From the NCBI GenBank assembly GCA_039105265.1, contig JAPFFF010000001.1, forward strand, positions 372,001 to 436,000: a stretch of 64,000 nt of DNA, read 5' to 3'. Below the pieces are notes generated by a model. That model was not told the DNA's origin. It made no database searches and was given only the letters and a program-made list of their open reading frames with translations. The position numbers and the translations under genes were made by a program. The stretch comes from Tritrichomonas musculus. Its lineage: Eukaryota; Parabasalia; Tritrichomonadida; Tritrichomonadidae. The stretch's first letter is position 1, and each line of letters begins with the position of its first letter. Of the stretch, positions 9,804 to 18,521 are shown in pieces.

Positions 9804-10274
9804 ATGAGTGAATACATCAACATTAATAAGTTATTCGAAAAACTTCCTGAATCAGAACTTAAAGCTGTTCAAGTATATTTTGATGACTTTATAACTGATA
9901 AATTTTATAAATACAAAATGAACGTAAAGATATTATTTCTTTCATTAGTTTATAAAAATAACACCCAAAAAGTCATGACATATAAAGAATTTAGAGAGTT
10001 ATTCCCTCATTGTGAATGGTTAACTATTCCTAAACGTGCTTTCGGTGTCTTAACGTCTGGATCACAAATACGATTAATGAAAGCTTATATTAAAGCTGAT
10101 AGAATAAATTATAAAACATCATTTTATCATGAATGTGTAGTAAAAGAATGTGAAAATCAAAATAAACTTAATGAATTCATTAAAAATAGGTCTGATGCTA
10201 AAGTTGAAGTAATCAACGAATTAGTTAGTAAATGTAACATAAACGAAGATGAAATAGACCCAGACGCATTCTAA
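9804..10274 (+). CDS. 156-aa hypothetical protein, element C
   Basis: Starts at an ATG inside the recurring TATAAATG context. The sequence is mostly helical in character (LFEKLPESELKAVQVYF, then basic and aromatic stretches) and ends in an acidic tail (INEDEIDPDAF). No motif I recognise. It lies 94 nt after the repeat-domain gene and 43 nt before the next gene, all on the plus strand, and so belongs to the left gene group of element C. Confidence 0.55.
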   Translation: MSEYININKLFEKLPESELKAVQVYFDDFITDKFYKYKMNVKILFLSLVYKNNTQKVMTYKEFRELFPHCEWLTIPKRAFGVLTSGSQIRLMKAYIKADRINYKTSFYHECVVKECENQNKLNEFIKNRSDAKVEVINELVSKCNINEDEIDPDAF

Positions 10275-10317
10275 AAGAATTCTGCAGCCAAAAGCTACAT
10301 GTTTTAATAACGTAAAT

Positions 10318-10656
10318 GTGAAAATTTATTTTTATATAAAGAATATGTTAAAATTAAATAGAGAAAATTTTAAAGGTATTAAACTTGATAAACTTAATAA
10401 ATATATAAAATTAATTAATGAAAAACTTAAGGGCTACGTCCAAGGTGCAAAGCACCACGTTACCATTCATGAGTCGCCTTCATGGCAAGGTTCAGTTTCA
10501 AATTTAATGAAATTTTTAAATGATAACAAATATGCACAACATGAAGGTTTGAGAATAAATGATAAATCAATTTCAAATTTTATTTCTAGATTAACTAGAA
10601 AAATAACACCAAAAACTTTTAATGAACAAAATATAGATAATAATTTAAATTTTTAG
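10318..10656 (+). CDS. 112-aa hypothetical protein at the B insertion site, element C
   Basis: A basic, Asn/Lys-rich protein with a central patch HHVTIHESPSWQGSVSNLM and a C-terminal helix with SNFISRLTRKITPK. The GTG/ATG choice is not clear; the listed start follows ACGTAAATGTG, and the Met at residue 10 (MLKLNRENFKG) is an alternative. The gene ends exactly at the left tip of element B, so the insertion lies at its 3' end. Function unknown. Confidence 0.4.
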   Translation: MKIYFYIKNMLKLNRENFKGIKLDKLNKYIKLINEKLKGYVQGAKHHVTIHESPSWQGSVSNLMKFLNDNKYAQHEGLRINDKSISNFISRLTRKITPKTFNEQNIDNNLNF

Positions 10657-10662
10657 TAGTAT

Positions 10663-10694
10663 AGTATAGGCTCCGCTACCGCCAAGCCTATACT
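10663..10694. other. terminal hairpin 1 in left TIR of B
   Basis: A perfect 10-bp stem, AGTATAGGCT with AGCCTATACT, closes a 12-nt GC-rich loop (CCGCTACCGCCA). It begins 8 nt from the element tip and is duplicated in the right repeat. Confidence 0.7.
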
Positions 10695-10727
10695 TGGGGG
10701 CTCCGCAGAGGCTCCGCACCCCACTAC

Positions 10728-10749
10728 TCCAGGGGTTCGCACCCCTGGA
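10728..10749. other. terminal hairpin 2 in left TIR of B
   Basis: A perfect 9-bp stem, TCCAGGGGT with ACCCCTGGA, on a TCGC tetraloop. It is followed by CCCCCTC and GGCCCCC runs. The same structure lies in the right repeat. Confidence 0.7.
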
Positions 10750-10969
10750 CCCCCTCAAAAGGCCCCCACATTCAAAAAGTTCGCGACAAAAAAATTCCAA
10801 ACTAAAATTTTGATCGTCTCGTTATCAAAACGTTTTTTAATTCAAAAAGTTCAAAAAAATCTCTACTAAAAGTAGTATATATAAATGGCGTGATTTCTTA
10901 ACGTTCCGTCAAGAAATCCCGAGCCATTTTTTGTTAAGATATCCCTTCGAATCAAGAAGTTGTTTTATA

Positions 10970-11719
10970 ATGATTGAAATGTACCCGACGCTCAATCCAG
11001 CTGAAGAACAAACACCGATAGCTATAGAATATGCTTACTTTTTAGAAGATGGACAGCAGGACCCTGCAAAATTTAACCGATACTATTTTAATTTCCCACA
11101 AGAATGGTGCACTTCAAATAGGGGTGAGTCTATTATTGGTGTGAGAAATATATTTATGTTGGCAAGGAGAAGGAAGATTGAATTTACCCTTGGAGTGAGA
11201 AAATATAGACGAGACGATTATAATGCACTGAAGAGAGATAACCCCAAATTCACAGATGACCAAATATACAAAGCTATTGAAGAAGACAAAAAGAGTGAAG
11301 TATTTATCAGCATAAATTCATGGTTAAATCAACAGAATGATTTAAGCGAAGTGTGGAATGATATGAGAGCAGCTATTGAAGCTAAATTTGAAGAGTTTAA
11401 TATTTCAGCCGATAAAATCAATAAAGAACATAATTCAAATTTATATGACCAAGAAACAAAGTTAAGCATAGAACAAACAAATTTGGTAGATGAACATGAT
11501 AAATTAGAAATAGAAATAGATAACTTGATAGCACAAATATTTGAAGAAAAAGATGAAACAATTAAAGCTGACCTACAAAAACAACTCAACAAAGCCAATG
11601 AAGATTTTGAAAAAAATAGAAAAGCCATAACTGAAAATGCAAAAGAGATGGAAAGAATCAGAGAAGAAATCAAGTTAAATGAGCAGAAGCCCACATTTAT
11701 TGAAGAAAAAGAATGGTGA
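10970..11719 (+). CDS. 249-aa protein with C-terminal coiled coil, element B gene 1
   Basis: I chose the ATG at 10970 (MIEMYPTLNPAEEQ) because it follows a TATAATG context and conserved-looking sequence starts there; an upstream ATG at 10931 is also in the terminal repeat. Residues 20-100 are beta-rich and aromatic (AIEYAYFLEDG, YYFNFPQEWC, KIEFTLGVRKY). Residues 105-240 are a long charged coiled coil. The next gene, overlapping its end by 41 nt, is also beta-rich, and the two may serve one structural role. No family assigned; a minor virion protein is a guess. Confidence 0.6.
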   Translation: MIEMYPTLNPAEEQTPIAIEYAYFLEDGQQDPAKFNRYYFNFPQEWCTSNRGESIIGVRNIFMLARRRKIEFTLGVRKYRRDDYNALKRDNPKFTDDQIYKAIEEDKKSEVFISINSWLNQQNDLSEVWNDMRAAIEAKFEEFNISADKINKEHNSNLYDQETKLSIEQTNLVDEHDKLEIEIDNLIAQIFEEKDETIKADLQKQLNKANEDFEKNRKAITENAKEMERIREEIKLNEQKPTFIEEKEW

Positions 11720-12209
11720 ACTGGTCAAAGATAGCAAATATAAAAACTGCTATGTTGACTTATCAATTAGCTTTCGAGTTAGGCCAAAAGATAATAAATT
11801 GCCATATAGACGATTCGATTTTGATGATGTTTATAATATTGGTTATGAATCATTTAATAATCATCCGGAAGATTTTATGGATTTAAGCAAACCAATCAAA
11901 GATAAAGAAGGAAATATCATCAGATATGAAGGCAAATGGATGAGAGAGCTGAGGTTTAAAAATGTATGGGATAGGCATTCATGCACTATATATTCTTCAA
12001 TTGCTGAGCAGTCAAATAAATATTATCTAGGTAATAGTCAAATCTACTTCAACCCTATAAAATACTTTAAGCTGAACTCAACAGACCAACACTTTTGGAT
12101 TGAATTTTATTCTGGCCGACATAATAATATCCCTATTTTAATTCCAAATAATGAATCATTTAAAATAGAAATGCAGTTCTTACCATACAAAAAGATGTTA
12201 TATATTTAA
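11679..12209 (+). CDS. beta-rich protein, element B gene 2
   Basis: From residue 20 on it is rich in alternating strands (NCYVDLSISFRVRP, RFDFDDVYNIGYESF, HFWIEFYSGRHNNIPILI) and ends in a strand with basic residues (FKIEMQFLPYKKML). This is the look of a jelly-roll or other beta-sandwich structural protein. It overlaps the previous gene and lies 10 nt before the integrase. No named family recognised. A minor capsid role is inference from composition and position. Confidence 0.55.
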   Translation: MSRSPHLLKKKNGELVKDSKYKNCYVDLSISFRVRPKDNKLPYRRFDFDDVYNIGYESFNNHPEDFMDLSKPIKDKEGNIIRYEGKWMRELRFKNVWDRHSCTIYSSIAEQSNKYYLGNSQIYFNPIKYFKLNSTDQHFWIEFYSGRHNNIPILIPNNESFKIEMQFLPYKKMLYI

Positions 12210-12219
12210 ATAAATTTAA

Positions 12220-13296
12220 ATGACTTATAAAACAATAGAGGAGTTATATAAAAAGTTTCCGTGGAAAACACCATCAAAATTTGTTCCTCTTGCAAAACGA
12301 TATGGATTTACAGAAGAGGCAGCATTAAATTATTTGAAGAATATAGTGCATGATGTTAAAGTACCAAAGGCAAAATTTATGAATATATATTCAAAACACT
12401 CAGGAGGATATCAAATGGATACTTTCATAAATGACAAGACAAAAGATGGTTTGAATTATCTGATGTTTATAAATATCAATACCCGAAAGGCTTTTTGTTA
12501 TGCGATGAGAGGGAAGGGAGCAAAAGAAGTAGCTAGAGCATTAAATCAATTTTTAGTAGACGAACCAAATGTTTATTCTATTACTTCTGACCAGGATGCT
12601 GCCTATTTGTCCAATGATGTTTTGCAAATAATGAAGGCAAAAAATATTATATACAATACTACGGAAGACAATAATCATAATGTACTAGGCATCATAAATA
12701 GATTCATGAGAACTATTAGAGATATGGTAGGAGAGAATAGATTTATTGGAGAACAAGAAATGAAGGGATTAATAGATTCCTACAATAAATCCCCTCACCG
12801 GTCGTTGTACTATAAAATACCAAACGAAATGACAGAAAAAGATGAAAAAGAGTATATCAATACTAAATCACAAATCAATCCATATGACTTTCAGCCTAAC
12901 GATAGGGTGAGAATTATACAAGCCAAGGAACCATTTTCGAAGCGAAGAAATAGGGTCAGCAAGGAGGCTTATATTGTTGATTCGAAAGCTGGAAATCAAT
13001 TTATTGTTAAGTCCAAAGATGAATCGATAGATAAGTTGCCGGGATATAGATTGATAAAAACACAGAATAAAAATATTGCTCAGACACTAAAGGGAGGCAA
13101 GAGAGGTATTGTGGATAAAATTATATCCTACGATGCAGCTAAGAATAAATATAAAATTAAATATAGTGAAGGGACAGAAGATGTTATTCCAGCCAAAAAT
13201 TTACGAGAAGGAGCCCCAACTAAATTATCAAATCTTGAAATAGATTATTGGAGCAAACAAAAAAATATCCCATCAAACATTAAAAAATGGATTTAA
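12220..13296 (+). CDS. INT: Polinton integrase (rve family), element B
   Basis: A 358-aa retroviral-type integrase. An RNase-H-like core covers residues 60-200 with acidic residues in QMDTFINDK and SITSDQDAAY and the conserved helix LGIINRFMRTIRDM. This is followed by NKSPHRSLYYKIP, the typical PH-R motif before the C-terminal part. Residues 230-330 hold an SH3-like segment (PNDRVRIIQAKEPFSKR) and a Tudor/chromo-like one (GIVDKIISYDAAKNKYKIKY). It would catalyse insertion of the linear element ends into host DNA in the nucleus. The start is preceded by TTTAAATG. It lies 10 nt after gene 2 and 10 nt before the ATPase, as in an operon-like block. Confidence 0.85.
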   Translation: MTYKTIEELYKKFPWKTPSKFVPLAKRYGFTEEAALNYLKNIVHDVKVPKAKFMNIYSKHSGGYQMDTFINDKTKDGLNYLMFININTRKAFCYAMRGKGAKEVARALNQFLVDEPNVYSITSDQDAAYLSNDVLQIMKAKNIIYNTTEDNNHNVLGIINRFMRTIRDMVGENRFIGEQEMKGLIDSYNKSPHRSLYYKIPNEMTEKDEKEYINTKSQINPYDFQPNDRVRIIQAKEPFSKRRNRVSKEAYIVDSKAGNQFIVKSKDESIDKLPGYRLIKTQNKNIAQTLKGGKRGIVDKIISYDAAKNKYKIKYSEGTEDVIPAKNLREGAPTKLSNLEIDYWSKQKNIPSNIKKWI

Positions 13297-13306
13297 CCAA
13301 CAATAA

Positions 13307-14161
13307 ATGGCTAAACAAATAATGAAAGAAGTAGAAGTTTTAATCCAAAAAACCATGCGGAAAAACCAAAAAGAAATAGAATCTGCACTTATGAAACCAA
13401 TTCATCCTTCCTATCCATTTAGCACGAACGGTATATATTTTTTGATAGGCAAACCAGGTGCTGGAAAAAGTTATTGGATATGGAAACACATTTTAATTAC
13501 CGAGAGATTATTTAAGTATCCCTACTACCAGAAGATAGTATTCTGTTCCACAAGCGGTAAGATGGACAAAACTGCAGAGGCGATGAGTCAAAATGTCAAG
13601 ACACCAATCATATATTTGAACGAAGCAGAATTGATGGATTATTTGAAAAAACATCTAAAGCGAAAGATAAAATATTATGCTATGGTAAAGCATGTATTAT
13701 CAAAAATGAAAGAGACGAATGAAGAAATGCAGCGGCTTATAAACAAGCACTCCCTTCAAGAAATAGATGATAGAATAGTATATATAGCAAACAAACTAGT
13801 AAAATATCAAACTTCATCATATCCATATAACACTCTAATAATATTGGATGACTGTGCTGGGAGCGATTTATTGACGCATAATAATACTGAATTCTTAAGG
13901 CTGCTAACAAAAACTAGGCACTATAATATTACATGCATTATGGCTATTCAAACTATTAGATTTGTCCATATAAATGCAAAGAGATTGGCCACCGATATTA
14001 TATGCTATAGTGGATATTCAGAAGAAGATTTTACATCATTGCTTCAACAAACAAATAACAATCTAAATATCAAAAAAACAGTCAAGGAATATTTACAGCA
14101 TCGTGAGCCTCACGACAAATTTATTTGTAATATAACTGCCAACAAATATTACTTTGAATGA
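13307..14161 (+). CDS. ATP: genome-packaging ATPase (A32/FtsK-HerA type), element B
   Basis: A 284-aa P-loop ATPase. Walker A is FLIGKPGAGKSYW (about residues 45-57), Walker B is LIILDDCAG (about 173-181), and a sensor-like TCIMAIQTIRFV follows. This order matches A32-like packaging ATPases of Polintons, adenovirus IVa2-like and giant-virus packaging motors, which pump the DNA genome into preformed capsids. It starts after CAACAATAAATG and sits between integrase and minor-capsid-like genes, the usual neighbourhood. Confidence 0.85.
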   Translation: MAKQIMKEVEVLIQKTMRKNQKEIESALMKPIHPSYPFSTNGIYFLIGKPGAGKSYWIWKHILITERLFKYPYYQKIVFCSTSGKMDKTAEAMSQNVKTPIIYLNEAELMDYLKKHLKRKIKYYAMVKHVLSKMKETNEEMQRLINKHSLQEIDDRIVYIANKLVKYQTSSYPYNTLIILDDCAGSDLLTHNNTEFLRLLTKTRHYNITCIMAIQTIRFVHINAKRLATDIICYSGYSEEDFTSLLQQTNNNLNIKKTVKEYLQHREPHDKFICNITANKYYFE

Positions 14162-14208
14162 CGAAGTCATATTTGGACTATGTCCTTGAATGATTTATTT
14201 CACAATAA

Positions 14209-14916
14209 ATGCCTTCAGGAACTATTGACTCTGGAAAATTTATTCCATCTACCCCTTCAGATGCTGGTGTTAGTATATTTGGAAAATTTGGTAATTGGAT
14301 TAATAATAATAAAGCAGAAATTTTACAAGGAGCTGCAGATGTAGGTGATATAATTGGGGAAGCGACTGGAAATAATAAATGGAATGTAGCAGCAGGTGTT
14401 GCAAGAGCAGCAGGCCAAACTCTTGGACAAATTGATGATAAAAACAGCCAGGAAAAATTGTTGGCTCAATTAATTCAGGAAAGGAATGCTCGGATGTTTG
14501 GAAACAAACATATAGCCTACGCTGATGTACCAAGGATGTTTTATGGAAGGAAGCCAACAAGATATAAAATGTATCAAAGAAGAAATAAATATATTGATGA
14601 AGCCAATGAAAAATTAAATCAGTTGAAGAAACAAATAGAGCAAAAACAAAAAGAAGCCACGACAGAAAATAAAAAGCCTTTGCCAAAAACTTCGCATAGC
14701 GAATCACCCAAAAAATCATCACCCAAAAAATCGCCTCCCAAAAAACCATCCCCCAAACCATTACCAAAGAAACAAGAATCACCTCCCAAAAAGAAAATGT
14801 CAGCAGCTGAAAAAGCTAGAAATTGGAAACAAGATAAACAATTTGTGGCCGATCTACAAGAAGCTGTAAGAAGACAAAGAGAGGCGTACGACAAGTTTGA
14901 GAAGGATGATTGGTAA
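14209..14916 (+). CDS. minor-capsid-like protein, paralogue 1, element B
   Basis: 235 aa. Residues 20-75 are a Gly/Ala-rich amphipathic region (NNNKAEILQGAADVGDIIG, then AGVARAAGQTLGQ) as in pVI/pX-type minor capsid proteins. Residues 80-130 hold a basic motif (YGRKPTRYKMYQRR). Residues 150-200 are a Lys/Pro/Ser tail with repeats of SPKKS/PPKKP. The next gene has the same central block, so the two arose by duplication. The basic tail suggests contact with DNA. A role under the capsid shell is inference by analogy with adenovirus. Confidence 0.6.
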   Translation: MPSGTIDSGKFIPSTPSDAGVSIFGKFGNWINNNKAEILQGAADVGDIIGEATGNNKWNVAAGVARAAGQTLGQIDDKNSQEKLLAQLIQERNARMFGNKHIAYADVPRMFYGRKPTRYKMYQRRNKYIDEANEKLNQLKKQIEQKQKEATTENKKPLPKTSHSESPKKSSPKKSPPKKPSPKPLPKKQESPPKKKMSAAEKARNWKQDKQFVADLQEAVRRQREAYDKFEKDDW

Positions 14917-14938
14917 GCTACATTTTGTCTTCATTTAA

Positions 14939-15694
14939 ATGTCTATTCCATTTTTAACGATGGGTACTGCTCCTACCCTACGAAGTGATGGTACAGAAGA
15001 GCCAATAGGAGGGATAAGTGATAAAATATCAAATCTTGTGAGCAATACATATAACAAATTCTTTAGCAAAAAACCCACCCAAGGACCTTCTCTAGAACCA
15101 ATCCAAAAACCAGTTCCAGTTCCTACTCCTACTCCAGCTCCTCCCAAGCCAATCCAAGAACCTCCTCCTACCCCACATTATATGCCGCCTCCAGCACCAG
15201 CACCAGCTCCTATGCCACCCCCTATGACAACTCAAAATAATTCCGAAGGGATAGCAGGGAAATTTGTAAACAAGCTTAAAAAAGCATATAATAAAATGAC
15301 AGATGGAATACCCAAAAATAATTATGAACACGTAAATAAAATGAAAGAGAGATTGAAATGGGCATGGGATAATAAAACTGAATTACTCAAAGGAGGTGGT
15401 GAAATTGCAGAAACCATTGGTAATGCAACAGACAATAAATATGTTAAAGTAGGAGCTAAAGTAATAAAATCACTAGGAGAGAGCAGTGAGAGAATAGACA
15501 ACAAAGAGAAGAAGAAAGAATTAGAGAAAAAAATTGGAGACGTAAATAATGAATTATTAGCCAATTATTATCTAAATTCTTTAAATTATCCACGTATCCA
15601 TTATTCAAGAAAACCATCAGGTTATAAAATATATCAAGGCAAAAGATATAGAATGATAAGAGGCATGAGAAGAAGAAGAAAAGCAAGAAGGTGA
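14939..15694 (+). CDS. minor-capsid-like protein, paralogue 2, element B
   Basis: 251 aa. An N-terminal part, then a Pro-rich stretch (PVPVPTPTPAPPKP, PAPAPAPMPPP), then a block matching paralogue 1: DNKTELLKGGGEIAETIG, AKVIKSLGESSERID, and HYSRKPSGYKIYQGKRYRM. It ends in an Arg tail (RGMRRRRKARR) like adenovirus core proteins. It starts after TTCATTTAAATG. The Pro-rich spacer and poly-basic end differ from paralogue 1, which suggests specialisation after duplication. Confidence 0.6.
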   Translation: MSIPFLTMGTAPTLRSDGTEEPIGGISDKISNLVSNTYNKFFSKKPTQGPSLEPIQKPVPVPTPTPAPPKPIQEPPPTPHYMPPPAPAPAPMPPPMTTQNNSEGIAGKFVNKLKKAYNKMTDGIPKNNYEHVNKMKERLKWAWDNKTELLKGGGEIAETIGNATDNKYVKVGAKVIKSLGESSERIDNKEKKKELEKKIGDVNNELLANYYLNSLNYPRIHYSRKPSGYKIYQGKRYRMIRGMRRRRKARR

Positions 15695-15758
15695 AAAACT
15701 CCCAAAAACTCCAAAAAAGCAAATAAAACTCAAAGAAAGCGATTTTAATATTATTTAA

Positions 15759-16379
15759 ATGTCTAAACATTTGACTGGATCGAAGAGATTACAAGTAATA
15801 CAAAACTGGTTAAATGGTCGTGATGACCCTGAGTGGGATGTCTTGCCTACAAAAAAAGAGAATAAATATATTGTGAAAAGAAGAACAGAGCCCCTATCCA
15901 AACCTCAAGCTGAACCACAGGTAGAAGAGCAGGAAGTAGAAGAGCCAGCAGAAGAGCCTACCAAACCTCTCCCCACTTGCTCTCAGGGAAAGGTCTGCTC
16001 TGCCAAAAAAATCGAAAGGACTAAGCCGCAATCAAATATATATTCACATAGTGAAGTTGGCTATGCCAATGACCCTACAATAAATATGGAAATATTAAAT
16101 CAGCTAAAGTTATTGGGGGAAGAAATAAAAAATAAACGAGAAAAGAAAGAACAAAAAAGGATGATAAAAGAAGTGGTGCAAAAACAAATGAGCAAACCCT
16201 ACTATCAATATACTCAGCCACAATATATTCAAGAGCCTAATTTGCCTTCAGGCAAAGTTGACTTCGTCAATGATATAGAAGAAGAACCAGAGGAAGAACT
16301 ACCACCAACACCTCCTCCTCAACCTCAACCTCAAGTCATTCGTAGAAGGAGGAATAATATTTTCTCTGATATGTTATAA
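15759..16379 (+). CDS. Pro/Glu-rich structural-type protein, element B
   Basis: 206 aa. A short N-terminal helical part (HLTGSKRLQVIQNWLNGRD), an acidic Glu/Pro stretch (VEEQEVEEPAEEP), a coiled segment around residues 110-140 (LKLLGEEIKNKREKKEQKRM) and a PPTPPPQPQPQ stretch before a basic end (VIRRRRNNIF). Largely disordered. It is placed directly before the major capsid gene, where scaffold or cement proteins are often found, but nothing in the sequence proves this. Confidence 0.5.
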   Translation: MSKHLTGSKRLQVIQNWLNGRDDPEWDVLPTKKENKYIVKRRTEPLSKPQAEPQVEEQEVEEPAEEPTKPLPTCSQGKVCSAKKIERTKPQSNIYSHSEVGYANDPTINMEILNQLKLLGEEIKNKREKKEQKRMIKEVVQKQMSKPYYQYTQPQYIQEPNLPSGKVDFVNDIEEEPEEELPPTPPPQPQPQVIRRRRNNIFSDML

Positions 16380-16405
16380 AGTTTTTATTTTTTTATAAAA
16401 ACACC

Positions 16406-18010
16406 ATGATTAATCCAGAGATTGAACTCAGAACATCAGCTGAAGTATGTACCCAAATAGCATCATATTTTGATATTGTAGATAATTGTATAGCCCTAAG
16501 TGATACCAACAAACAGTATACTATAAGTCCCCAAACATCATATTCTCCCTCTCCTCCGATAAAACCAGGCTCATATACAAGCGCTATTATATCTCCAAAC
16601 ACAAACAATACAGCAGACATATATAATGGATTTATTAGAGCTGATATGGAAGTCAGTATTAAAGAAGCTGCTGGACAAGAGGTTAAAGAAATAGAAGAAA
16701 CAATAAATACCGATAATTATCAATTCAATAGAGTTTGGTTTGGCTTTAAAGATGCTAGAGATGCCGTCGAAAAATATGAAATCGTGGCTAATGGCATTAC
16801 TATCTATACGCAGAATTTTGGTTGTGAAGAATCATTTTTAACAGCCTGTTGTGCCAACGAAACAACAAAGAGAGCAGATGTATATTCTAAGGCCAGACAT
16901 AAAGATATATGGAATGGTAAGTCAGGAAGTAGAACAGGATTCATTGTTGATTGGAAAGAGAGAAATGGTATTAAATGGTATGAACAAAAATATAAAATTC
17001 ATCTCAAGATAGATTTGAGACGATTCTTACCCCTCTCTAATATTAAATACCTCCCAGCCTTCGCAGGCAAGATAGAGCTTCGATTATTCTTCTCATGTGC
17101 TGGAATGGTATGCTGTCCTTTGGGCCCAGAACTAGGTTTGCAAAATAACTATAAAGAAATATCAAAATATACTTTACCAAATATTACGAATGAATTTACT
17201 CCAATAAATGAACCAATAACAATGTATACTGCCATATCAAAAGACACAAAAGCACTTACTGCAACCGACAGAACTTTCCAAGTAATTAGTTATGAAATTA
17301 CGGAATGCTCATCTATCATACCATGTTTTGGTATTGAAGATAATATTTATTCCAGCCTCGTTCAAAGATATGCTGACCCAACTCATCCATTAACATTTCC
17401 TACCCAAACCCTTTCTGTCTACACTACAACGACTCCATTACAGAATCCGAATTGCAAAACCACATGTACTATTACTCCTCGCTTTGTTGACTCAATATTT
17501 TGTTTATTTCCTGAGAAGCACACTCATCATACCTACTTCAAGAATCCACAATTTAAGCTCTTCCAATTAAACTGTGGAGGCTATGGAAACATCCCTGCAA
17601 AAGCATTTGGAACGACAGATGAGTATCCAGAATTCTTAGAGTACTGCCAAAACGCTATGAATATGAATGGTGGACAAAGCGGGTTTAATAAAGAAGTCGT
17701 AGCTTCACTAACAAATAATCAACCATACGGACGCTCAACTGGAAATTATCCTGATGACAGGACCAGCTTTTTCATTGCTCTGCCAACAGAGACCGACAAC
17801 ACATATCAACAGGGACTCACATCTCTGTCTCCAATTAATTTTGAAATTATTGTATCACAAAATACTGGGGCAAATACATATGCCAGTGATGTTCAAACCC
17901 CACCTCTAATTTGTCTTTTATTTGATTCATCAATATCAATTTTGGTTCAGCCTAATGGTATGCCTCCTCTCGTTCGTCTTGGAAATTATGACCTCACTAC
18001 TCCACAATAA
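16406..18010 (+). CDS. MCP: major capsid protein (double jelly-roll type), element B
   Basis: 534 aa. The central block NRVWFGFKDARDAVEKYEIV, then ITIYTQNFGCEESFLTACC, aligns with the block VFVGLKNSAEFFSKL/QSEAIREQFAYNCL of the 571-aa capsid gene of element C. Both continue into two beta-rich halves (KIHLKIDLRRFLPLSNIKYL and IELRLFFSCAGMV here). Length and fold pattern fit the double jelly-roll capsid proteins of Polintons, which form hexameric capsomers. The gene stands between minor-capsid-like genes and small genes, all on the plus strand. Confidence 0.75.
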   Translation: MINPEIELRTSAEVCTQIASYFDIVDNCIALSDTNKQYTISPQTSYSPSPPIKPGSYTSAIISPNTNNTADIYNGFIRADMEVSIKEAAGQEVKEIEETINTDNYQFNRVWFGFKDARDAVEKYEIVANGITIYTQNFGCEESFLTACCANETTKRADVYSKARHKDIWNGKSGSRTGFIVDWKERNGIKWYEQKYKIHLKIDLRRFLPLSNIKYLPAFAGKIELRLFFSCAGMVCCPLGPELGLQNNYKEISKYTLPNITNEFTPINEPITMYTAISKDTKALTATDRTFQVISYEITECSSIIPCFGIEDNIYSSLVQRYADPTHPLTFPTQTLSVYTTTTPLQNPNCKTTCTITPRFVDSIFCLFPEKHTHHTYFKNPQFKLFQLNCGGYGNIPAKAFGTTDEYPEFLEYCQNAMNMNGGQSGFNKEVVASLTNNQPYGRSTGNYPDDRTSFFIALPTETDNTYQQGLTSLSPINFEIIVSQNTGANTYASDVQTPPLICLLFDSSISILVQPNGMPPLVRLGNYDLTTPQ

Positions 18011-18046
18011 ATATTCATTCTTAAAATTTTTTTATCTCCACCACAA

Positions 18047-18496
18047 ATGCAAGAGCAAAGAGTCTACGATTACATCAACAATATTATCTCCCTCGCTGAA
18101 AATCCAGAAGAATGGAAGGAATGTAATTTTGCTATCCTCTGTGATAAATTTCCCATCCAGCTTTCTCGCAACAAATTTTTGGGCAAAGTCATCTATATAT
18201 CACTTAAGACAGAAAAAATGACATGGAGAATATACCCTGACAAAATTAAAAAATATGAAATAGAGCATGTAATTATCAATGCAAATTCTCGACGTCGATT
18301 ACATTATAAAATGAATGAATTCTTTATCAACGGCTCAAATCAAGAACAGATATATGAGGAGCATAGCTACTATAATTATTCTATAGAAAATGCTTCAAAA
18401 CAAACGAAAGAATTAATTATTCAGCTAAGAGAGAAATACAATTTAAGCACGCCGGAAATATACATTGGGGAGCATCAACCACTCGTCCTAGAGTAA
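18047..18496 (+). CDS. 149-aa hypothetical protein, element B
   Basis: Short alpha/beta protein. The N-terminus is helical and acidic (VYDYINNIISLAENPEEW), followed by strands (VIYISLKTEKMTWRIYP, EIEHVIINANSRRRLHY) and a C-terminal helix (KQTKELIIQLREKY). It follows the capsid gene by 36 nt. This is the place where some Polintons keep a protease, but I see no His/Cys catalytic pattern of the adenain family. Function unknown. Confidence 0.5.
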   Translation: MQEQRVYDYINNIISLAENPEEWKECNFAILCDKFPIQLSRNKFLGKVIYISLKTEKMTWRIYPDKIKKYEIEHVIINANSRRRLHYKMNEFFINGSNQEQIYEEHSYYNYSIENASKQTKELIIQLREKYNLSTPEIYIGEHQPLVLE

Positions 18497-18521
18497 GCTG
18501 GATAATTTTTTTGGAAATGAA

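Larger units (their letters stand above)
10655..11030. repeat. left terminal inverted repeat of element B
   Basis: 376 bp, matched in reverse by 36583-36958. The outer 110 bp are strikingly GC-rich and hairpin-forming in an AT-rich element; the inner part is AT-rich with TATATATAAATGG. The start codon (10970) and first 20 codons of the first gene lie inside the repeat, so a headless copy of that gene start also exists at the right end. Confidence 0.93.

Noticed and set aside
1-10654. Elements A and C as one Polinton
   Set aside because: 6.8 kb of gene-free DNA with other transposons lies between them, both carry an HNH gene of the same family, and C alone already has full Polinton length. 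Not excluded because C's left border was not found.
10728-10749. tRNA T-arm (GGGGTTCGCACCCC) in the terminal repeat
   Set aside because: The loop is too short for a T-loop when the full stem forms, and no acceptor, D or anticodon arm can be drawn around it.
10931-10969. Upstream ATG for element B gene 1
   Set aside because: The 13 extra residues translate inner terminal-repeat sequence with no typical start context; 10970 is preferred.
14300-15770. Several long minus-strand open frames opposite the minor-capsid-like genes
   Set aside because: They are antisense shadows of Pro/Lys-rich plus-strand coding (yielding Trp/Gly/Phe-rich nonsense) and have no start context.
18047-18496. Maturation protease of element B
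   Set aside because: The position would fit, but no His...Cys pattern of the adenain type is present.
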